64,000 bases of DNA. Source: Turbatrix aceti. Its lineage: Eukaryota; Nematoda; Chromadorea; Rhabditida; Panagrolaimidae. Location of the stretch: contig OZ017767.1 in assembly GCA_963969345.1 (NCBI GenBank), positions 11,538,471 to 11,602,470 on the forward strand, in the 5' to 3' direction. Below the pieces are notes generated by a model. That model was not told the DNA's origin. It searched no databases and saw only the letters and a program-made list of their open reading frames with translations. Both the position numbers and the translations under genes were made by a program. The stretch's first letter is position 1. Every line of letters starts with the position of its first letter. Of this stretch, positions 58,625 to 64,000 are shown piece by piece.

Positions 58625-59471
58625 ATGGGTTTTTCAGTACAGCAGTTTCGCAAGGATGTGAGTCATGATTTTCTTTTTCTTTGTGTCTGTTTATGATTTT
58701 TTTGTGCACGTATTTAGCAACTTGAGCAAATCAACGCGATACGTGCCAAGCATGGCGTCGATCCTCTCGTCATGGACAACTCAATAAACGACTTCGCACA
58801 GCAATGGGCCGAGACTATCGCCCAGAAAGGAAAGCTCCAGCACCGTCAACCCAACATCTACGGTGAAAATATTGCGGCTGGTTACCCGCTTTCATGTAAG
58901 TCGTTTTTTATGGGGCACTGATAAGGATTACGCGTGTCTCGGGGGGTTTACGTGACTTTTTGATAACTGAGCTCAGTCTTTGGACTGACTTTTTGGCAAA
59001 GCTCTTGTATGCACAGATTTAATGAAATAAAAAAATTATCAATAAAAAAATTAATTTTTGATAATAAAAAATTTGGATATTTTTGAGTGATTCGGAAAAA
59101 AATATTTGAATAGAACTAGTTTTACATACTGCTATTATGTATGTAAAAAAATCCATTAATTTGTTGGATGAAATTTATTTGTCAGATTTTTTCCAAATTT
59201 TTGAAATGCTTATGTCAGATTTTCTTCAAAATTGTTTACAGCCTTAAACCCCGCCCAAATGTGGTACGCTGAGCACTCCAAAATCAGCTATTGCGACCCC
59301 GAATCCGACTTCGGGTGCTATCATTTTACTCAACTAGTCTGGAAAAACAGCAAGCGATTCGGCATGGGAGTCGCCGAAGGAGCAAGAGGCATGACTTTCG
59401 TCGTCGCAAACTTCGATCCCCCAGGAAACATCATGGGACATTTTTCTGGCAATGTACAACCTCCTCAGTAA
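58625..59471 (+). CDS. GAPR-1-like CAP superfamily protein
   Basis: Three exons (58625-58657, 58718-58895, 59242-59471) give 146 residues, close to the 154 of human GAPR-1. The CAP fold is marked by LEQINAIRAKHGVDPL (helix 1), GKLQHRQPNIYGENIAAGYP, GCYHFTQLVWKNSKRFGMGV (CAP signature 1) and FVVANFDPPGNIMG (CAP signature 2). The His and Glu residues of the CAP cavity are present. There is no signal peptide; the start MGFSVQQF has Gly at position 2 and could be N-myristoylated, as in GAPR-1, which associates with Golgi and autophagy-related membranes. It therefore differs from the secreted SCP/TAPS venom-allergen proteins typical of parasitic nematodes. Function beyond that is inferred. Confidence 0.9.
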
Positions 59472-59849
59472 TCCAGTTACATTCCGTTTCCAAATACTTA
59501 TTTTTTCCAGCTTTTAATTTCCATAAAAAATATATTTTCAAGCACTTTTTTCTTGCCAAATGCAATATTTTTTGAGTTAACAAGGTTCATTTTGAAAATA
59601 AAATAAATCTGAAAAGCATGTTTTTAGTTTTTGCTTCCCGGACTCTGACATGTTACATTTATTTTCAGTCTACAGAATATTGTTACAGTGCCAGTCAGAG
59701 ATAATCAAACATCCATTTGTCATTCAAAAATTGCCGTTAATGGTTAGAAATGTATAGGGTTTATTCACCATATCATTAAGTAATTTTTGTAGAGCAAATT
59801 GGAGGTTTAGTGACATATGCCAAATTTTGTAAATAAAAAAATTAGTACT
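59472..59849. other. Intergenic, 3' flank of the CAP gene
   Basis: Contains AATAAAATAAA (59599) as a likely polyadenylation signal and AT-rich DNA. No frame is supported. Confidence 0.55.
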
Positions 59850-61077
59850 GATTGCGGGTTTTCGTGCGCTCTAAAGCTGAACTACGACGCACTATGCGCC
59901 CATGGTTCTGACACGAAAACGTTTTCTGACGTATTTTTTAGAATTTTACATATCTAATGTGTCTAAATGTTAGAAACAAGTAGTGTTTTGGGGGTTATCG
60001 ATGATGGCGGATTTAACGGTGCTATCAAAAATTTTATATTCGTTCAATAAATAGCAAAACAAAATTGTATTTTTTGTCTTTATTAGCGAAAATCACAATA
60101 AATTAGCTTATCGTAATCAGCGGTATCGAAAACCCCGGTGTGGAAAAAATGAGCAAATTCGGTGCATGAAATAAAAAATAATTTCAATTCCAAATTTTTT
60201 TTCATACAAAAAGTGCGCGCTGAAGCATTTCAGTCGAAGGAGAACACAGTGCGCGCATGCAAATGCGCGTAGTGTGTTGCCTTCGGAAGCTTCGTGCCAA
60301 GCCGGTTAACCATTCTTATATATGAACTTTGGCATAGTGATCAAGTTCATCTTGAACTTTGCAATGAACTTTGCCCGGTAAAAAAATATTAATTTTGAAC
60401 CGTGAAAATTAATTATTACTATTAATTTTTAATTCGAAATAAATTCTTATTTCATGAACAGAATTTTTTTGTTTTTTGCTTCCGGGGGTTTTCAAGGACG
60501 TAGAACACGATGCAATAATTTATTGTGATATCGGCTAATAATTTCGTGAGTTACAGTAATTTTTACCTCAAATTATCGATTTATCGATCGAATTTTGATT
60601 TTTTGATGGCACCATTAAATCGGCCGTAACCGATTACCCCCAGAACCATCTTTATGTCCGAAATATATCTACTCTGTGCATGTGAAAATAGCAAAAAAAA
60701 AGTTTTCGTGTCAAAACCATGGGCGCATAGTGCGACGTTAGCTTTAGCGCGCACGAAAACACGACGCACGAAAAATCTCTCTTTCGTGCGTCGTGGCAGC
60801 CAACACTGGCCGCACCAAAACCGCTTCTCCGAGCAGTTGATTTTCCACTGATGGCAAATAAATGCTACCACCTCTACTAAAACGCCGTTTTTTCGCCCGA
60901 AAATAGAAGAAGGGTTTGCATCGTTTTTTGATTGACTGACCTGACCAACTGAAGAATGGTTTGGCTTGTGTCGGTTGATCGGTTGCTACGCGCGTTGCCG
61001 CAATTTGCCGGCACTATCTGATGGCAAACTTCAATCCCTATTTTTTTACAAAAAATTTTTAGAATGTCATAAATTGA
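59850..61077 (-). repeat. Repeat E, copy 2, inverted relative to copy 1 and interrupted by a palindromic element
   Basis: From 60737 to 61077 the reverse complement follows copy 1 (48634-48922), including the terminal tttagaatgtcataaattga. Outside the nested element, tttcgtgcgctctaaagc on its left and gctttagcgcgcacgaaaa on its right are themselves inverted. About 11 kb separates it from copy 1. Confidence 0.75.
59889..60733. mobile_element. 845-bp palindromic element, copy 3
   Basis: Ends GCACTATGCGCCCATGGT and complement, with a GAC target duplication at 59886-59888 and 60734-60736. It is the reverse complement of copy 1, nearly identical, and has no transposase. The flanking E sequence around it differs from that around copy 1. 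Confidence 0.85.
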
Positions 61078-61585
61078 GCTGCAGTATATTTTTTTCATAT
61101 TCTAAATAGATCGCTTGTGGTACTATACTACACTGATTTGTGACCAAAAAGGTGACGATTACCTGCTTTGTTACATTAAAATATACAAAAGTAATTAAAA
61201 AAAAGATATTTTTATTGTCGCACCCCTCACCAGAAAGGACGGTTTTCGATCAACCGACTTTTTTGGATGTTGCGCATATTCCACAAGGTGCTATTCAAAG
61301 TGCAAAAATGCCTGCTATTTTATGCTTTGCACCAACTAATTTGAGACACTTATTACAAAAATTATGGTGATATGGTTGATGCAAATAAAAAAAAATATTA
61401 TCACAAAAGGTGTATCGCTGATGTTTGATTTTGACAAGGATGTACTCTCTAAAACAGGCCAAACATGGCGTGAAATAAATAAAAAAATTGAATAAGTGCT
61501 AATAAACCTGTGTTTATTTATATCCTTGTCAAAAATACATACAGACATATAGAATATAACAAAAAATCCGCAAAACCGCAGGCAA
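61078..61585. other. Intergenic, 3' flank of the anion transporter
   Basis: AT-rich sequence with no supported gene. Minus-strand sequence past the transporter stop is hydrophobic when read in another frame but is out of phase with the spliced gene. Confidence 0.55.
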
Positions 61586-63668
61586 TCAGTCGCTGCGAGA
61601 TAAGCTTTCATAAACTTCGTTGGATGAATGGAAAAAGACAGGAGTTGTTGGGAATTTTACGTGTTTTAGGAGTTGATATCGCATACCAGCTAAAAAAATA
61701 AAAATATTTTGTTAATTTCAAAATATCTGACTTACGTTGAAGGTTCACAAAACAGCACGTTGCTTTGATTTGCTGATCTATGATGGCACAACTTTCGGTG
61801 ATAGCACTGAAGCCAGTGGAATCAATTTCTGATACCGCATCAAAGTCGAAGATAAAAGTTTTTTCGATTGTGTCCACTTTTTCCAAGTTTGAAACACCTA
61901 ATAAGTGAACAACTTGGATTCCGGTTCGACGCTCGTATTCATGGAGAACTTTTTGAAGGGCAATTTGGAAGATATCCACGTTGCTGAAGAGCAAATAGCC
62001 TTTAAACTTGAATATTACGCTCTGATTTTTCGGGGTTATGTGGTATTCGCTTGTCCACGACGGGCTTTGAGTCCGGATGATGACAGTCAGTAACACAAAG
62101 AAGAATCCTGCGAGCAAGCCTTCTACGATGTCGCCACCAATAGTTGCTATGCAGGCTACCAGCCATGTCAACTAAAAAATGTTTTTTATATTTGCTTGAA
62201 AAATCGAGAGAAAAAACTCACAAAATCATATTTCGACATTTTCCACAACTCGGAAAGTTTCGAGCAGTTTTTCAAACTTGGCGCTAGTGCCACGATGATT
62301 ATCGCTGCCAGCACGCATAGTGGCATTGTTTTAAGGTAAGGGCCAGACACAAAAATTACAAAGATCAAGAGCAAGCAGGTCGGAATAGATGATAGGAGCG
62401 TTTTTTGGTTGTTTTCCAGAGCAATGTTAGTTCGCGTGATTCCCGGTGCCGAAGGGCATGTGGGAAAGAATCCCGAGAGTAATGACGTTAAACCGACTGC
62501 GTAAACCTCTTGTCCACAGTCAATTTCGTATTTACATTTTTTTGCAGCCATTTTTGCAACCGAAATCTGTAGACCGAGAGAAATTATTGTGATGCCCACA
62601 GCCGATCCGGCACATTCTGGGATTATTGACAGATCTGGCATCGTTGGTACCGGAATTTTGGGGTCAACAGTTCCGATAATACCAATCTTGTACTCAGTTT
62701 CCCAATTTGAAACGTGTGAAAGCACGGTTGATGCGGCGATCTAAAAATTTGTACTGTTGGTTATATCGTTTAACAAAAGGAATAATCTTACCAAGATAAG
62801 ATCAAAGGGAATAAAAATTTTATCACTGCATCGTTTCTTAAGAAATGGATTTATTAGGTATTTGCATATCACGAGAATTACTATGCACGTCACTCCAAGT
62901 ATCAGTGTAGCAACGTTGGTCTTACCAATATCAGCAGAAAACGAAACAAATCGCTAAAAAATGTTTTCTTTTCAAAACAAATTCCTAAATATATTTTATT
63001 GAAAAATTTACTTTGATCAAATTTCCAACACCACTTGAAGCCGCTGACTTGATGCCAAAAAGGGGAGGAATCTGAGAAAAAATAATATGAACCGTAGCAC
63101 CGGTAGTGAATCCTCCAACGAGAGCTTCCGAAAAATATGTCGATAGAAATTCAAGTCGCAAGAGGCCAACGAGAATTTGAATAAGGCCAACGGTAAAAGT
63201 CAGCGTAGAGGCAATTATTTGAGGATTCGGACCATCTGGGTGGGTTTCTTTCATGCTGTCCACGAGGCCTCCTGTGATGAGCGCAACGAGTGCGATGAGG
63301 CCAAGGGATGTGTGATGGGAGGTTCCAAAGAAAAAGTAGAACAATGTACAGAAAAACGAAGCAAAGAGTCCATCGATGGGGCTGACACCGGACATAATGG
63401 CGTACGAAATGCCCATTGGCACATGGATGACACCGACTGTCAGACCAGCAAACAAGTCCAGCAGCAGGTTCTCACGAATTGAGTATTTGGGAAGCCATTC
63501 GAGTACGGGGAAAAACGAAAAGGTCGTTCGTATGACGTTATTAGGTGAAGAGCATTGATGTTTTAATTTGGTCACCATGTTATCGATCATGTTGGGATAT
63601 TGATCGTGGATAACGTTGTCGTCTTGTATATCCATGGTGAGTTCGGTGGAACTGCTGCCGGCCGACAT
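61586..63668 (-). CDS. SLC26/SulP-family anion transporter
   Basis: Five exons (63012-63668, 62792-62953, 62222-62740, 61736-62171, 61586-61689) with consistent phases encode 625 residues. The SulP core contains LDLFAGLTVGVIHVPMGISY near residue 70, SPIDGLFASFFCTLFYFFFG, LVGGFTTGATVHIIFSQIPP, and then GQEVYAVGLTSLLSGFFPTC with the PSAPGITRTNI motif. Multiple membrane segments follow, and a cytoplasmic STAS domain (IFDFDAVSEIDSTGFSAITE) ends the protein. Nematode members (sulp genes) carry sulfate, chloride, oxalate or bicarbonate across epithelial membranes; the specific substrate cannot be read here. An acceptor TTTTTTAG six bases upstream of the ATG suggests SL trans-splicing. Confidence 0.92.
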
Positions 63669-64000
63669 GGGTGCTAAAAAATAAACTGTTGTATAAGAGT
63701 CGTGAGAAAGGATGTCAAAATGGTAAATTTTCGCAAGATCGGCCCCCACATAATGAATTTTAATATCGCAGAAATGTACAAAAACATATTGGAGGAGGAC
63801 GGAGGAATATCAAATGCATTATTGATGAAAACTTAATATTAATGTTACTTGAACTAAAGTGATCTTCGAGATTTTTTTAGTTCTCAAACAACATGTAAGA
63901 AAACAATGTTGTTAAGTCCCTGTTTAGTATCTATTTTTTAATTGAAAGTCATAAATTTATGAATTTCAGATGTCGTGTATTATCAGATTGGCGTTGTCAA
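63669..64000. other. Upstream flank of the anion transporter
   Basis: It contains the acceptor next to the transporter start (63674-63675) and AT-rich promoter DNA. An in-frame extension to 63749 exists but crosses that acceptor and is less likely to be coding. Confidence 0.5.

Overview
This window is nuclear DNA from a nematode. The sequence is AT-rich, introns are mostly short with TTTTCAG-type acceptors, and several genes have a T-rich acceptor just upstream of the start codon, as expected for spliced-leader trans-splicing or a 5'UTR intron. The gene families fit too: a tandem cluster of saposin-like (caenopore-type) genes, Srd/Str-type chemoreceptors, an MSFG-amide neuropeptide precursor, and a CAL-1-type calmodulin. 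I cannot name the genus. I see no rRNA, tRNA, CRISPR array or bacterial gene.

Layout. 0-14 kb: a neuropeptide precursor (4.8-6.2 kb), a secreted proline- and cysteine-rich protein with two alternative first exons (8.7-10.6 kb), a possible small divergent gene (8.2-8.5 kb) and a cal-1 orthologue on the minus strand (12.4-13.3 kb). 13.4-28 kb is nearly gene-free, apart from a small two-exon orphan behind a TATA box (24.6-25.3 kb). 28.3-31.7 kb holds a secreted two-MAM-domain gene whose fourth exon is interrupted by a 952-bp palindromic transposon. It is followed by a short cysteine-rich secreted peptide (31.9 kb) and three tandem saposin-like genes (32.2-34.2 kb).

35.9-48.3 kb is a chemoreceptor cluster with three related five-exon genes, A, B and C. 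A is intact. B is intact on the minus strand and has a truncated mirror copy, because it lies in a palindrome with 3,667-bp arms (38144-41810 and 42636-46302) that look identical. C is broken: the first half of its exon 1 is on the opposite strand, and inverting 46303-47213 would restore an open exon of exactly the length seen in A and B. One breakpoint of that inversion is also the outer end of the palindrome.

48.6-61.1 kb is bounded by inverted copies of a repeat (E) that carry nested 845-bp palindromic elements with 3-bp target duplications. Between them lie a type II phosphatidylinositol 4-kinase (minus), a degenerate fragment resembling the chk-1 5' coding region, a small secreted peptide gene, the checkpoint kinase gene chk-1, and a GAPR-1-like CAP protein. 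The window ends with an SLC26-type anion transporter on the minus strand (61.6-63.7 kb).

The genes do not form one pathway. The strongest signals are structural: a palindromic transposon whose ends contain a usable splice donor and acceptor, the chemoreceptor palindrome with its coincident inversion breakpoint, and a recurrent family of palindromic elements that probably produced part of this structure.
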